A stretch of DNA of 64,000 nt from Pontivivens ytuae. Lineage in GTDB: Bacteria; Pseudomonadota; Alphaproteobacteria; Rhodobacterales; Rhodobacteraceae. The translations under genes were made by a program, and so were the position numbers. Location of the stretch: the NCBI RefSeq assembly GCF_015679265.1, contig NZ_CP064942.1:1396001-1460000 (forward strand), given 5' to 3'. Shown one piece after another: positions 33,912 to 43,454 of this stretch. The notes under the pieces were generated by a model that saw only the letters and a list, made by a program, of their open reading frames with translations, did no database searches and was not told the origin of the DNA. Within the stretch, counting starts at the first letter, position 1. Each line of letters starts with the position of its first letter.

Positions 33912-34508
33912 TCAGCCCTGCGTCGGCAGGTCCCGGATCAGCGCGTCGATGTCGCCGCCGCGACGGTCGAGCATCTGGGAGACCGCCGCCCGCTCGGTCG
34001 CGAGCAGGGACACGCCCTCGGCAATGATGTCGATCAGAAGCGGCTGGCCCGAGCGGTCGGAGAACTGCCATTCGACCTCCACCGGGGAGGCGCCGGGCCG
34101 TGTCACGGTCGTCATCACCACGACGCCGCGCTGGCCGAGGTCACGCGCGCTGTTCACCGCGGTGGAGCCGCCGTTGTACTCGCTGAACTGGCTGCCGTAC
34201 TTGTTGGCGACGTAGTCGCGGAACGCCGCGATGAACGCCTCCTGCTGCGCTGGCGTCGCCGTGCGCCAGGGCGCGCCGAGCACGTAGCGGGCGATCGCGC
34301 CGGTATCGGCGTAGCGGTCCATCGTCTCCTTGAACGCGGCCTGCTTGGCGGCCAGCGGCTGGGCGGAGTTCACGTATCCCTCGACCTCGGTCACGATGGT
34401 CTGGGTCAGCGACTGCGCCTCCTGCGGGGTCAGCGCCTCGACGGAGAGCGGGGCGACTGCGAGCAGCGCGGCAGCGGCCGCCGCACGGATGCGATAAGGG
34501 AAGGTCAT
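33912..34508 (-). CDS. mlaC: Phospholipid-binding protein MlaC
   Basis: A 198-residue periplasmic carrier of the maintenance-of-lipid-asymmetry system. The signal peptide ends near VEAL, and then YVLGAPWRTATPAQQEAFIAAF, shown here as core ATPAQQEAFIAAF, is typical of the MlaC/Tgt2 family. VVVMTTVTRPGASPVEVEW and LLIDIIAEGVSLLATERA complete it. It follows mlaA with a 22-bp gap. The inner-membrane MlaFEDB genes are not in the window. Confidence 0.93.
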   Translation of the reverse strand: MTFPYRIRAAAAAALLAVAPLSVEALTPQEAQSLTQTIVTEVEGYVNSAQPLAAKQAAFKETMDRYADTGAIARYVLGAPWRTATPAQQEAFIAAFRDYVANKYGSQFSEYNGGSTAVNSARDLGQRGVVVMTTVTRPGASPVEVEWQFSDRSGQPLLIDIIAEGVSLLATERAAVSQMLDRRGGDIDALIRDLPTQG

Positions 34509-34530
34509 GCCGGAAATTCCTTTCGAACGC

Positions 34531-35265
34531 TCATTCGGCGTAGATATCAACGAAGTCCTCGTCAGAGCGTTCCCCTCCGCTGACCTGCGCACGACGAAGC
34601 TGGATATAGGCCGTCTGCGCCGCGAGGTAACTGTCCTCGCTCTCATAGAGGATCTGGTCGATCACCTGTGAATTCTCGTTACGGGTGTCCACGACCTCCA
34701 CGATCGTGCCGTAGAGCACAATGTCGTCCAGCGTGTCGCTGCCGGCGAGCACCAGCGGGTTGGTCACGATGTCGACCGCGGTGCCGAAAGCGTCGCGCGT
34801 CGTGCTCGGACCCAGGAGCGGCAGCTCCAGATACGGTCCCTCGCCCACGCCCCAGACCGCCAGCGTCTGCCCGAAATCCGCCGCCTCACGCTCGATTCCC
34901 GTCGATCCCGCCACGTCCAGCAGGCCGCCTAGGCCCAGCGTCGTGTTCATCAAGAACCGCGCGAGGTTGTCGCCCAGCGCCACCGTGTCGCCCTGCAGCG
35001 CGTTATTCACGATGTCCGACGGCAGCGCGAGGTTCGAGGTGAAGTTGCCCAGCGTGCGGTCCACCGGCTCCGGCACCACGACGCCGTAGGCCTGCGAGAC
35101 CGGGCGCAGCACCACGGTATCGACCCCTTTGTTCACGCCATGCACGACCCGGTTCACCGGCTCCAGCGGGTCGGAGACGAGCTGCGCATCGCTCTGCGGT
35201 GTCGAGGAGCAGGCGGCCACGAAAAGGGTCGCCGCGATGGCGAGCAGGGGCTGTGTTCGGGTCAT
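34531..35265 (-). CDS. mlaA: Outer-membrane lipoprotein MlaA (VacJ family)
   Basis: A 244-residue lipoprotein that takes phospholipids from the outer leaflet and hands them to MlaC. The lipobox FVAACSS places the lipidated Cys at residue 19. Family motifs are DPLEPVNRVVHGVN, ANFTSNL-like GNFTSNLALP, RFLMNTTLGLGGLLDVA and GPYLELPLLGPS, each in the expected order. The mlaA-mlaC order forms an operon divergent from the type I secretion genes. Confidence 0.94.
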   Translation of the reverse strand: MTRTQPLLAIAATLFVAACSSTPQSDAQLVSDPLEPVNRVVHGVNKGVDTVVLRPVSQAYGVVVPEPVDRTLGNFTSNLALPSDIVNNALQGDTVALGDNLARFLMNTTLGLGGLLDVAGSTGIEREAADFGQTLAVWGVGEGPYLELPLLGPSTTRDAFGTAVDIVTNPLVLAGSDTLDDIVLYGTIVEVVDTRNENSQVIDQILYESEDSYLAAQTAYIQLRRAQVSGGERSDEDFVDIYAE

Positions 35266-35451
35266 GAAGGCACTTTCGAGGGCTGTGTTCGGTCGAGACA
35301 GGTGTAACGTACCGTAGTTTTTCCAATCCTTGGAGGGCGAGAAAAGCGATGCTATACCCCCGGTCGCTTGCGATTTGCCGCGAGGCGCTGCATTGCCGAC
35401 ACATTCGCGTGCATGATCGTAAGCAATTGGGGTTTGGGGGAGAGTAACGGT

Positions 35452-37449
35452 ATGGCCGCAGCCGCACCGCGTGGGGCAGACGAGCTCAAGGGAGTCCTTC
35501 GGCAAAGCCGGAGGCTGTTCCAGATCGTCGCGCTTTTCAGTGTTTTCGCGAATATCCTGGTCCTGACCGGGCCGATCTTCATGTTGCAGGTCTATGACCG
35601 CGTGCTGTCGAGCCGATCGGAGGCGACGCTGGTCGCGCTCTTCGGCCTTGTCGCCGTGCTCTATGCGATCATGGGCTTTCTGGACTACGCCCGCGGGCGA
35701 ATCCTGGCGCGGGTGGGGGCCCGATTCCAGGCGACGCTCGACAAGCGGGTGTTCGACGCGCTGATGCGCCGGTCGGTGGATCCGAACTTCCGCAACCGGC
35801 CCGCGACGTCGCTGCGCGACCTCGAATCGATCCAGCGGCTGCTGTCCTCGCCAGCGCTCTTCGCCGTCTACGACCTGCCGTGGACGCCGATCTTCCTGCT
35901 CGCGATCTTCATCTTCCACCCGCTGCTTGGCTGGCTCGCGGTTGCGGGCGGCGCCGTGCTGATCGTGGCGACGGTGCTCAACCAGATGATGTCGAAGAAG
36001 CCGCAGCACGAAAGTCAGATCGCGGCGGCCAGCGCCGACAACTTCGCCGAGAACGTGCGGCAGGAGGCCGAGGTCGTGCAGAGCCTCGGCATGCGCGACG
36101 CCGTGATCGGCCGCTGGCGCCAGCAGCGCGACAAGGCGCTGGAGACCCAGATCGGCGCCGCCGACGTCTCCGGCAGCTTCTCGACCTTTTCCAAGACGTG
36201 GCGCTTCTTCCTGCAGTCCGGGATGCTCGCTGTAGCCGCCTATCTGGTGCTGCAGGGCCAGCTCACGCCCGGTGCCATGATCGCCGGTTCGATCCTGCTG
36301 GGCCGTGCCCTCGCACCCGTCGAGCAGGCGATTGCCCAGTGGTCGCTGGTCCAGCGCGCCCGTCAGGGGTGGACCAATCTCGGCGAACTCCTCGAAAAAA
36401 CCCCGGCGGAGGAGGAGAAGACCGCCCTGCCGCGCCCCAAGGCGCTGCTCGACGTGCAGGGCGTGTCGGTCGTGCCCCCGGGGGAGAAGACGCCGACCCT
36501 GCGCGGCGTGAGCTTCCGCCTCGTCCCCGGCATGGCGCTCGGCGTGATCGGGCAGAGCGCGAGCGGCAAGTCGACGCTCGCCCGCGTCATCACCGGTATC
36601 TGGACGCCGTTCCAAGGCAAGGTGCGCCTCGACGGCGCCGCCCTCGACCAGTACGCCAACGACGTGCTCGGCCAGCATATCGGCTATCTGCCGCAGGACG
36701 TGTCGCTCTTCGACGCCTCGGTGGCCGAGAACATCTCCCGCCTGTCGCCCAACCCCGATCCGAAGCAGATCGTGGAGGCGGCGAAGAAGGCCGGTGCGCA
36801 CGAGATGATCCTCAAGCTGCCCGACGGCTACGACACCCAGATCCAGGCGGGCGGCAGCCGCCTCTCGGGCGGTCAGCGCCAGCGCCTCGGCCTTGCGCGC
36901 GCGATGTACGGCAACCCTGTGCTGCTGGTGCTCGACGAGCCCAACGCAAACCTCGACAACGAGGGCTCGAACGCGCTGAACGCCGCCATCGAGCAGATGA
37001 AAAAGGACGGCGGCTCGGTCATCATCATGGCCCACCGCCCCGCCGCGATCGCCCAGTGCGAGCTGCTTCTGCTGATGGAAAACGGCCAGGTGAAGGATTT
37101 CGGCAAGCGCGACGAGGTCCTCAAGAAGCACCTGAAGAACTACGATCAGGTCGCCGGCGCCGTCTCGCAACGGCCGGCCAACCGCCGCATCCCCCAGAAG
37201 CCGGGCGAGGCGCCCAAGCTTCCGGGCACCGCGACCGGGGGGCAGCCCGCCGAGGCACCGAAGGCGGACGCGCAGCGCAAGCCCGTTCCGGCGGCCGCGG
37301 CGCATCAGCCTGCACCCAACCAGCCGCCACACGGACCCCGTCCGGCAGGCCCCGCGGCCCCGGCCGATGCATCGGCCCAGCCCGCCCCTCAGAAAACCCC
37401 GGCGGCAAAGCCCGCCGACCGTAAGCGTGATGCGGAGAGTGACGCATGA
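35452..37449 (+). CDS. Type I secretion system ABC transporter (permease/ATPase) with Pro/Ala-rich C-terminal tail
   Basis: A 665-residue PrtD/AprD-type inner-membrane exporter. The transmembrane domain (about 20-300) opens with ILVLTGPIFMLQVYDRVL. In the ATPase domain, Walker A is GQSASGKST at 367-375, the signature is LSGGQRQRLG from 471, and Walker B has Asp495-Glu496. There is no N-terminal C39 peptidase domain. Residues from about 575 onward are a tail rich in Pro, Ala, Lys and Gln, beyond the usual end of the family. The start at 35452 follows GGGGGAGAGTAACGGT; an earlier in-frame ATG at 35413 lacks a ribosome site. It overlaps the adaptor gene by ATGA. Confidence 0.9.
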   Translation: MAAAAPRGADELKGVLRQSRRLFQIVALFSVFANILVLTGPIFMLQVYDRVLSSRSEATLVALFGLVAVLYAIMGFLDYARGRILARVGARFQATLDKRVFDALMRRSVDPNFRNRPATSLRDLESIQRLLSSPALFAVYDLPWTPIFLLAIFIFHPLLGWLAVAGGAVLIVATVLNQMMSKKPQHESQIAAASADNFAENVRQEAEVVQSLGMRDAVIGRWRQQRDKALETQIGAADVSGSFSTFSKTWRFFLQSGMLAVAAYLVLQGQLTPGAMIAGSILLGRALAPVEQAIAQWSLVQRARQGWTNLGELLEKTPAEEEKTALPRPKALLDVQGVSVVPPGEKTPTLRGVSFRLVPGMALGVIGQSASGKSTLARVITGIWTPFQGKVRLDGAALDQYANDVLGQHIGYLPQDVSLFDASVAENISRLSPNPDPKQIVEAAKKAGAHEMILKLPDGYDTQIQAGGSRLSGGQRQRLGLARAMYGNPVLLVLDEPNANLDNEGSNALNAAIEQMKKDGGSVIIMAHRPAAIAQCELLLLMENGQVKDFGKRDEVLKKHLKNYDQVAGAVSQRPANRRIPQKPGEAPKLPGTATGGQPAEAPKADAQRKPVPAAAAHQPAPNQPPHGPRPAGPAAPADASAQPAPQKTPAAKPADRKRDAESDA

Positions 37450-38765
37450 TCGGCAAGAAAAGCGAAACCGGCGGCGACAAGTGGCAACCCAGCCGCGCCG
37501 TCTTCATCGGCACCGTCGCCCTGATCGTCTTGGTCTGCGGCGTCGGCGGCTGGTCGGTTCTGACCAGCATCGCGGGCGCGGTCATCGCGACCGGCCAGAT
37601 CGAGGTCGAATCGAACCGCCAGATCGTCCAGCACCCCGAAGGCGGCGTGGTCGGCGCGATCTACGTCGATGACGGCGACCGGGTGGAGGCGGGCGACGTC
37701 CTGATCCGCTTCGACGACACACTGCTGCGCTCGGAGCTTTCGATCATCGAAAGCCAGTACTTCGAGCTGATCGCCCGCCGCGGCCGCCTGCGCGCGGAAA
37801 GTGAGAACGCCGAGCAGATCACCTTCGACACGGGCCTTTTGAACCTCGCGATGGAAAACTCCGAGGTGGCCGAGCTGATCGGCGGCCAGATCCGCCTCTT
37901 CAACGCGCGCAAGGAAAGCGCGGAGCAGCAGATCAGCCAGCTGCGCGAGCGGCAGAGCCAGATCGAACAGCTCATCGCGGGCCGCGAATCGCAGCTCGAA
38001 GCGCTGGCCGAGCAGATCGAACTGATCGACTCGGAGCTCACCGACCAGCAATCGCTGCTCGACCGGGGTCTCGCGCAGGCGTCCCGCGTCCTCGCACTCC
38101 AGCGTGAGGCGGCGCAGCTTCGCGGTCAGGTCGGCGAGCTCACCGCATCGGTGGCCGAGAACCGCGGCCGCATCTCGGAGCTGGAGATCGAGATCATCCG
38201 CCTCGACACCACGAAGCAGGAAGAGGCGATCACCACCCTGCGCGACCTGCAGTTCCGCGAGAACGAGCTGCGCGAGCGGCGTCTCTCGACCATCGAGACG
38301 CTCTCCCGCCTCGAGGTGCGCGCCCCGACCTCCGGCATCGTCTACGGCAAGACCGTCCATGCCCTGCGCTCGGTCGTCCGCCCGGCGGATCCGGTGATGT
38401 TCATCGTCCCGCAGGACAGCCCGCTGGTGATCGCGAGCCGGATCGAGACCATCAACATCGACCAGGTCCGCATCGGGCAGGAGGCAGTCCTGCGCTTCGC
38501 CGCCTTCGACCAGCGTACGACGCCCGAGATCTACGGCGTCGTCACCAACGTCTCGGCGGACGTGCTTACGGATGAGGCGACAGGCCAGAACTACTACGAG
38601 GCCGAGATCCTGCCCTACGACGAGGAAATGGAGAAGCTCTCGGGCCTCGAACTTGTGCCGGGCATGCCGGTCGACGCCTTCATCCAGACCGGCGAGCGCT
38701 CACCGCTCACCTTCCTGACGAAGCCGCTGACCGACTACTTCACCAAGGCGTTCCGCGAGACGTGA
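37446..38765 (+). CDS. HlyD family type I secretion periplasmic adaptor
   Basis: A 439-residue membrane-fusion protein that bridges the ABC exporter to an outer-membrane TolC-like channel. One membrane segment lies at about 18-40, followed by the lipoyl half-motif HPEGGVVGAIYVDDGDRVEAG. A long Glu/Gln-rich coiled coil runs at about 100-280. The second half has RAPTSGIVYGKTVHALRSVV. The C-terminal beta region ends the protein. No TolC or RTX substrate gene is adjacent. Confidence 0.92.
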   Translation: MIGKKSETGGDKWQPSRAVFIGTVALIVLVCGVGGWSVLTSIAGAVIATGQIEVESNRQIVQHPEGGVVGAIYVDDGDRVEAGDVLIRFDDTLLRSELSIIESQYFELIARRGRLRAESENAEQITFDTGLLNLAMENSEVAELIGGQIRLFNARKESAEQQISQLRERQSQIEQLIAGRESQLEALAEQIELIDSELTDQQSLLDRGLAQASRVLALQREAAQLRGQVGELTASVAENRGRISELEIEIIRLDTTKQEEAITTLRDLQFRENELRERRLSTIETLSRLEVRAPTSGIVYGKTVHALRSVVRPADPVMFIVPQDSPLVIASRIETINIDQVRIGQEAVLRFAAFDQRTTPEIYGVVTNVSADVLTDEATGQNYYEAEILPYDEEMEKLSGLELVPGMPVDAFIQTGERSPLTFLTKPLTDYFTKAFRET

Positions 38766-38809
38766 TGCCGGGCTAGTCTCCCCTCCGACTCAAGGAGAGG
38801 AGACTGCCC

Positions 38810-39262
38810 ATGTCCGTCGATGATCGCCTCAAGGAGCTCGGCATCGAGCTGCCCGACGCGCCCGCACCTGCCGCCAACTACGTGCCGACGGTGCGCACGG
38901 GCAACCTGCTCTACGTCTCCGGCCAAGTGCCGATCCAGAACGGAGCGCTGGTGACCGGCCAGCTCGGCGCCGGCTTCTCCGTCGAGGACGGGCAGGCCGC
39001 CGCGCGGCTCTGCGCCATCTCCCTGATCGCGCAGGTGAAAAAGGCCGTGGGCGACCTGGAGACGGTGCGCGTCGTGAAGCTCAATGGCTTCGTCAACGCG
39101 ACCGGCGATTTCGGCGAGCATCCCGCGGTGGTCAACGGCGCCTCCGACCTGATGGTCGAGATCTTCGGCGAGAAGGGCCGCCATGCCCGTTCCGCCGTCG
39201 GTTCCTCCTCCCTGCCCTTTGGCGTAGCGGTGGAGGTCGAGGGGATCTTCGAGATCGCATGA
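38810..39262 (+). CDS. RidA family protein
   Basis: A 150-residue trimeric-type RidA/YjgF protein. Relatives hydrolyse reactive enamine/imine intermediates from PLP enzymes. GNLLYVSGQVP, KLNGFVNATGDF, NGASDLMVEIFGEKGRHARSAVG and the terminal VAVEVEGIFEIA fit the longer YjgF subgroup found in alphaproteobacteria; the Arg in HARSAVG is the expected carboxylate ligand. AAGGAGAGGAG stands before the ATG. It overlaps the phosphodiesterase gene by ATGA. Confidence 0.92.
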   Translation: MSVDDRLKELGIELPDAPAPAANYVPTVRTGNLLYVSGQVPIQNGALVTGQLGAGFSVEDGQAAARLCAISLIAQVKKAVGDLETVRVVKLNGFVNATGDFGEHPAVVNGASDLMVEIFGEKGRHARSAVGSSSLPFGVAVEVEGIFEIA

Positions 39263-40011
39263 CCCTGCCCGATGGCTTTCTGGCCCGGCCCATAGCGCAC
39301 CGCGCGCTGCACAGGCCGGGCGTGGCGGAGAACTCGGCGGCGGCTGTGCGCGCCGCGGTCGAGGGCGGCTGGGGCATCGAGGTCGATGTCCAGCCCGCCG
39401 CCGACGGCACGCCCATGGTCTTTCACGACTACGCGCTCGACCGGCTCTGCGGTGTCGACGGCTGGGTGCGGCTCACCCCGGTCGAGGACCTGCGCCGCAT
39501 GTCGCTGCTCGGCACCGGCGCAGGCGTGCCGACCCTTTCGGACGTGCTGGAGATCGTGGGCGGCCGCGTGCCGCTGGTCATCGAAGTGAAGGACCAGGAC
39601 GGCGCCCTCGGCCCCGGTATCGGCGCGCTGGAGCAGGCGGTGGCCGATGTGATCCGAGGATATTCGGGCCCGCTGGCGCTGATCAGCTTCAACCCGAACT
39701 CCGTCCGCGTGCTGGGCGGCATGGCGCCGGATGTGCCGCGCGGCCTTGTGACCGATGCCTTCGCGCGGGAGGACTGGGCCATGGTCCCGGCCCCGCGGCG
39801 CGAGAAACTCGCGCGGATGGCCGATCTCGACGCGTGTGGCGTCAGTTTCATCTCCCACAACCGTCGCACACTCGACATGGTCCCGGTGCGGGAGGCGAAG
39901 CGGCGCGGCCTGCCGGTGCTCACCTGGACCGTCCGAAGTGCGGAGGAGGAGGCTGAGGCGCGGCGCGTGGCCGACCAGATCACCTTCGAAGGCTACGTGC
40001 CCGCAATCTGA
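39259..40011 (+). CDS. Glycerophosphodiester phosphodiesterase family protein
   Basis: A 250-residue GDPD TIM-barrel enzyme, predicted to release glycerol 3-phosphate from deacylated phospholipids. AHRALHRPGVAENS at residues 12-25 corresponds to the HRG..PENT motif, with Arg-Ala in place of Arg-Gly. GIEVDVQPAADGTPMVFHDYALDRLC holds the metal-binding Glu, Asp and His. It has no signal peptide and is probably cytoplasmic. Confidence 0.9.
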   Translation: MTLPDGFLARPIAHRALHRPGVAENSAAAVRAAVEGGWGIEVDVQPAADGTPMVFHDYALDRLCGVDGWVRLTPVEDLRRMSLLGTGAGVPTLSDVLEIVGGRVPLVIEVKDQDGALGPGIGALEQAVADVIRGYSGPLALISFNPNSVRVLGGMAPDVPRGLVTDAFAREDWAMVPAPRREKLARMADLDACGVSFISHNRRTLDMVPVREAKRRGLPVLTWTVRSAEEEAEARRVADQITFEGYVPAI

Positions 40012-40118
40012 ACCGTCTTCTTTTGCGTATTTGACGAGAGTGATGAGACTGCGCGCCGCGCCCCGTTGATCGGGCGCGGTCCGGGGCCATCTGGTAGGCT
40101 TGCCGGGGGAACGGGTCG

Positions 40119-41294
40119 ATGAGAGATACAACCGCCATCGAAATCAGCGTGCTGTCGTCGCTTTCGGAGATCGACGAGGCCGACTGGGATGCCTGCGCGG
40201 CCCCGGATGAGGGCCGCCCGCTCGACCCGTTCACCACGCATCGCTTCCTCAACGCGCTGGAACGCTCCGGCTCCGTCGGCACCGGTACGGGCTGGATGTC
40301 GCGGCACCTGGTGGCGCGGGCCGAAGGCAACGTGATCGCGGTGATGCCGCTCTATGCCAAGGGGCACAGCCAGGGCGAGTACATCTTCGACCACAACTGG
40401 GCGCATGCCTATGAGCGCGCGGGCGGGCGCTACTATCCGAAGCTGCAGGGCGCCGTGCCCTTCACCCCGGCAACCGGGCGGCGCTTTCTGACCCTGCCGG
40501 GGTTGGAAGAGACGGGGACCGCGGCGCTCGTTCAAGGAATGGTGCAACTCGCGAGCGAGAACCGGCTCTCCTCGGTCCACGTCACCTTCTGCACCGAGGC
40601 GGAGTACGAGGCGGGCGGCGCGCTCGGCCTCAGCCAGCGCACGGGGCAGCAGTTCCACTGGTTCGACCGCGACTACGCCGATTTCGACGGCTTCCTCGCC
40701 GATCTGAGCTCCCGCAAGCGCAAGACGATCCGCAAGGAGCGGCGCACGGCGCAGGACTTCGGCGGGACCATCCACCAGTTCACCGGGGATGAGATCCAGC
40801 CCGAGCATTGGGACGCCTTCTGGCGCTTCTACCAGGACACGGGCTCGCGCAAGTGGGGCACGCCGTACCTGACCCGCGCCTTCTTCCATGAAGCGCAGGA
40901 GCATCTGCGCGACGACATCATGCTGGTGATGTGCGAGCGGAACGGCCGCTGGGTCGCCGGTGCCATGAACCTGATCGGGCGCGAGACGCTCTACGGCCGG
41001 TACTGGGGCTGCATCGAGCATCACGACTGCCTGCATTTCGAGGTCTGCTACTACCAGGCCATCGACTTCGCGCTTGCCCAGGGTCTCACCCGCGTCGAGG
41101 CAGGCGCGCAGGGCGAGCACAAGCTCGCACGCGGCTACCTGCCCACACCCACCTATTCGCTCCACTGGATTGCCGACGAGGGCTTCCGCAACGCCGTCGA
41201 GAGTTTTCTGGAGGCCGAGCGCGCCGCGGTGGACGAGGAGATCGAGGTGCTCACGGCCTACGGGCCCTTCAGAAAGGTTCAGGGAGAGGACTGA
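40119..41294 (+). CDS. DUF482/GNAT family N-acyltransferase (FemAB-like)
   Basis: A 391-residue protein of the DUF482 family, a GNAT/FemAB-like group sometimes named peptidogalycan biosynthesis proteins. Recognisable parts are [21 protein letters not shown], shown as core [16 protein letters not shown], then [12 protein letters not shown] near the centre, [14 protein letters not shown], and [14 protein letters not shown] in the second acyltransferase-like half. The acceptor is unknown. It sits in front of phhB, one base of overlap. Confidence 0.87.
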   Translation: MRDTTAIEISVLSSLSEIDEADWDACAAPDEGRPLDPFTTHRFLNALERSGSVGTGTGWMSRHLVARAEGNVIAVMPLYAKGHSQGEYIFDHNWAHAYERAGGRYYPKLQGAVPFTPATGRRFLTLPGLEETGTAALVQGMVQLASENRLSSVHVTFCTEAEYEAGGALGLSQRTGQQFHWFDRDYADFDGFLADLSSRKRKTIRKERRTAQDFGGTIHQFTGDEIQPEHWDAFWRFYQDTGSRKWGTPYLTRAFFHEAQEHLRDDIMLVMCERNGRWVAGAMNLIGRETLYGRYWGCIEHHDCLHFEVCYYQAIDFALAQGLTRVEAGAQGEHKLARGYLPTPTYSLHWIADEGFRNAVESFLEAERAAVDEEIEVLTAYGPFRKVQGED

Positions 41295-41581
41295 TGGTTG
41301 CGAAACTCGAAGGCGACGAGAAGCGCCGCGCGCTCGACACGCTCACTGGCTGGGATGAGGCGCGGGACGGCGACGCGATCCAGAAGACCTTCCAGTTCAA
41401 GGATTTCACGCAAGCGTTCGGCTGGATGACCTCCGCGGCGATCCTGGCGGAGAAGGCCGATCATCACCCCGAATGGTTTAACGTCTACAACAAGGTCGAG
41501 GTGACGCTGACGACGCACGATGTCGGCGGCTTGTCCGACCGCGACATCGCGCTGGCCAAGCAGTTCGACGCGATCAAGTAG
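41294..41581 (+). CDS. phhB: 4a-hydroxytetrahydrobiopterin (pterin-4a-carbinolamine) dehydratase
   Basis: A 95-residue small enzyme that recycles the pterin cofactor of aromatic amino-acid hydroxylases. The active-site region [20 protein letters not shown] carries the paired His and Pro-Glu-Trp of the family, and [18 protein letters not shown] closes the protein. It begins at TGATG overlapping the previous stop. No phenylalanine hydroxylase gene is nearby, so the physiological partner is not evident. A terminator follows. Confidence 0.95.
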   Translation: MVAKLEGDEKRRALDTLTGWDEARDGDAIQKTFQFKDFTQAFGWMTSAAILAEKADHHPEWFNVYNKVEVTLTTHDVGGLSDRDIALAKQFDAIK

Positions 41582-41587
41582 GCTACC

Positions 41588-41613
41588 GCCCCGGCCGTAG
41601 TGCCGGGGCCTTT
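41588..41613 (+). terminator. Terminator of the phhB transcript
   Basis: An 8-bp perfect stem (GCCCCGGC / GCCGGGGC) with a 6-base loop is followed by CTTTC, 7 bases after the phhB stop. Confidence 0.75.
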
Positions 41614-41636
41614 CGCTAAAGCAGCGCTCCGTTGCG

Positions 41637-41663
41637 GAAAGGTCCCGGCGCTAAAGCCGGGAC
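41637..41663 (-). terminator. Terminator of the peroxiredoxin transcript
   Basis: Reading leftward, an 8-bp perfect stem (GTCCCGGC / GCCGGGAC, loop 6) is followed by CTTTCC. It faces the phhB terminator across about 30 bp, so the convergent genes each have their own stop signal. Confidence 0.75.
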
Positions 41664-41673
41664 GGCTCATCGC

Positions 41674-42162
41674 TCACAGCTGATCGAGCAATGCTTCCCC
41701 GGCGCTCAGCTCACACACGCCCGGGCTCTCCTCCACATTCAGCGCCGTCACCTTGCCGTCCTTCACCACCATGGCGTAGCGCTGGGACCGCGCGATCAGG
41801 CCCACCGGGGGCGCTGTGAAGTCCATGCCGATACCCTTCGTGAACTCCGACTGCGGATCGGCGAGCACCTTGATCCCCGCGCCCTCGGCCCCCGTCGCAT
41901 CGCTCCACGCCTTCATGACGAACGGATCGTTGACGGAGACGCAGGCGATCTCGTCCACCCCCTTCTCCCGCAGCTTGTCGGCGGTGCGGATGAAGCTCGG
42001 CATGTGCGCCGAGGTGCAAGTCGGCGTGAAGGCGCCCGGCACCGCGAACAGCACCACGGTCTTGCCCGCGAGCATGTCGGTCGACTTCACCTCCTCCGGC
42101 CCCTCGGCGCCCATGGTGATGAAGGTGGCCGCGGGCAGGCTGTCCCCAACTGAGATCGTCAT
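41674..42162 (-). CDS. Peroxiredoxin (Prx5/AhpE-type redoxin)
   Basis: A 162-residue thiol peroxidase. The peroxidatic Cys49 lies in VPGAFTPTCTSAHMP, the Prx5 consensus, and another Cys near residue 149 (GVCELS) could act in resolution. VNDPFVMKAWSDATGA and GIGMDFTAPPVGLIARSQRYAMV match the Prx5 group. It is divergent from a flavoprotein gene across 73 bp that include a TTACGTAA palindrome at about 42202-42209. Confidence 0.92.
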   Translation of the reverse strand: MTISVGDSLPAATFITMGAEGPEEVKSTDMLAGKTVVLFAVPGAFTPTCTSAHMPSFIRTADKLREKGVDEIACVSVNDPFVMKAWSDATGAEGAGIKVLADPQSEFTKGIGMDFTAPPVGLIARSQRYAMVVKDGKVTALNVEESPGVCELSAGEALLDQL

Positions 42163-42235
42163 TTCGGTGTGACCTTTCGGTTTGGTGGCATATGACGCTT
42201 CTTACGTAAGACGTGAGGCGGAAAGGGCGAGGGAC

Positions 42236-43441
42236 ATGGCCGGACATGTGGTAATCGGCGCCGGACAGGCGGGCGCGGCGCTGGTGGCGAAGCTGCGCGA
42301 ACTGGATGCGGAAAGCCCTATCACCTTGATCGGCGAGGAGCCGGTGCCGCCATACCAGCGCCCGCCACTCTCCAAGAAATACCTGCTGGGGGAGATGGCG
42401 CTGGAACGCCTGTTCCTGCGACCCGAGAGCTTCTATGCCGACCAAGGGATCGACCTGCGCACGGGTGTGCGAGCCGAGGCAATCGACCGGCCAGCGCAGG
42501 AGGTGCAGCTTTCCGATGGCTCCACCCTGCCCTACGCGACGCTGGCGCTGACCACGGGCTCCCGCCCCCGGATGCTGCCCACCGCGATGGGTGGCGATCT
42601 GGAGCGGGTCTATCCGGTGCGCACGCTGGCGGACGTGGACGCGATGGAGCCGGAGTTTCGCGAGGGCGCGCGCTGCCTCATCGTCGGCGGCGGCTATATC
42701 GGGTTGGAGGCCGCGGCGGTCGCCGCCTCCCGCGGGTTGAAGGTCACGCTGATCGAGGCGGCGCCTCGCATCCTCGCCCGCGTCGCGGCGCCCGCCACCG
42801 CCGACTACTTCCGCGACCTGCACACCGCGCATGGCGTCGAGATCCGGGAGGGCGCGGCCCTCGATCGGCTGGAGGGTGACGGCACAGTCACGCGCGCCGT
42901 GCTGGCGGGTGGCGAGACCCTGGAGGTCGATTTCGTCCTGATCGGCATCGGCATCGCGCCCGACACCGCACTGGCCGAGGCCGCCGGGCTCGCCCTCGAC
43001 AACGGCATCGCGGTAGATGCGCACTGCCGCACCTCCGCCCCCGCGATCTTCGCCGCCGGGGATTGCGCGAGCTTCCCGTGGCACGGCGCGCGCATTCGGC
43101 TGGAATCCGTGCCCAACGCCATCGAGCAGGCGGAAGCCGCCGCGGCCGCGATGGCAGGTCAACCTGCGGACTATGACGCGAAGCCGTGGTTCTGGTCCGA
43201 CCAGTACGACGTGAAGCTTCAGATCGCGGGTCTTAATGCGGGCTATGACCGAACCGTAACCCGCCCTGGCGCTCGCGATGGCACGCAATCGGTCTGGTAT
43301 TTCGCGGGCGACCGCCTGCTCGCCGTCGATGCCATGAACGATCCACGCGCCTACATGACCGGCAAGCGGTGGATCGAGGGCGGGCACCATCCCGACCCTG
43401 GCGCTCTCGCCGACCCGGGCGCTGATCTCAAGAGCCTCTAG
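42236..43441 (+). CDS. NAD(P)/FAD-dependent oxidoreductase (ferredoxin reductase-like)
   Basis: A 401-residue flavoprotein of the oxygenase-coupled ferredoxin/rubredoxin reductase type. The FAD motif VIGAGQAGAAL is at the N-terminus, PPYQRPPLSKKYLLGE follows, the NAD motif is VGGGYIGLEAAAVAASRG, and FAAGDCASF is the second FAD motif. A reductase C-terminal domain (WFWSDQYDVKLQIAGL) is present. No ferredoxin or P450 gene is beside it, so its electron acceptor is unknown. The start at 42236 has GGCGAGGGAC upstream. Confidence 0.92.
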   Translation: MAGHVVIGAGQAGAALVAKLRELDAESPITLIGEEPVPPYQRPPLSKKYLLGEMALERLFLRPESFYADQGIDLRTGVRAEAIDRPAQEVQLSDGSTLPYATLALTTGSRPRMLPTAMGGDLERVYPVRTLADVDAMEPEFREGARCLIVGGGYIGLEAAAVAASRGLKVTLIEAAPRILARVAAPATADYFRDLHTAHGVEIREGAALDRLEGDGTVTRAVLAGGETLEVDFVLIGIGIAPDTALAEAAGLALDNGIAVDAHCRTSAPAIFAAGDCASFPWHGARIRLESVPNAIEQAEAAAAAMAGQPADYDAKPWFWSDQYDVKLQIAGLNAGYDRTVTRPGARDGTQSVWYFAGDRLLAVDAMNDPRAYMTGKRWIEGGHHPDPGALADPGADLKSL

Positions 43442-43454
43442 CTTTCGAGTTCGC

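Noticed and set aside
34531..37332. A 933-codon minus-strand frame running from mlaA through the type I secretion gene
   Set aside because: Only the part to 35265 is a real gene, with lipobox and MlaA motifs; the rest is antisense to the ABC exporter.
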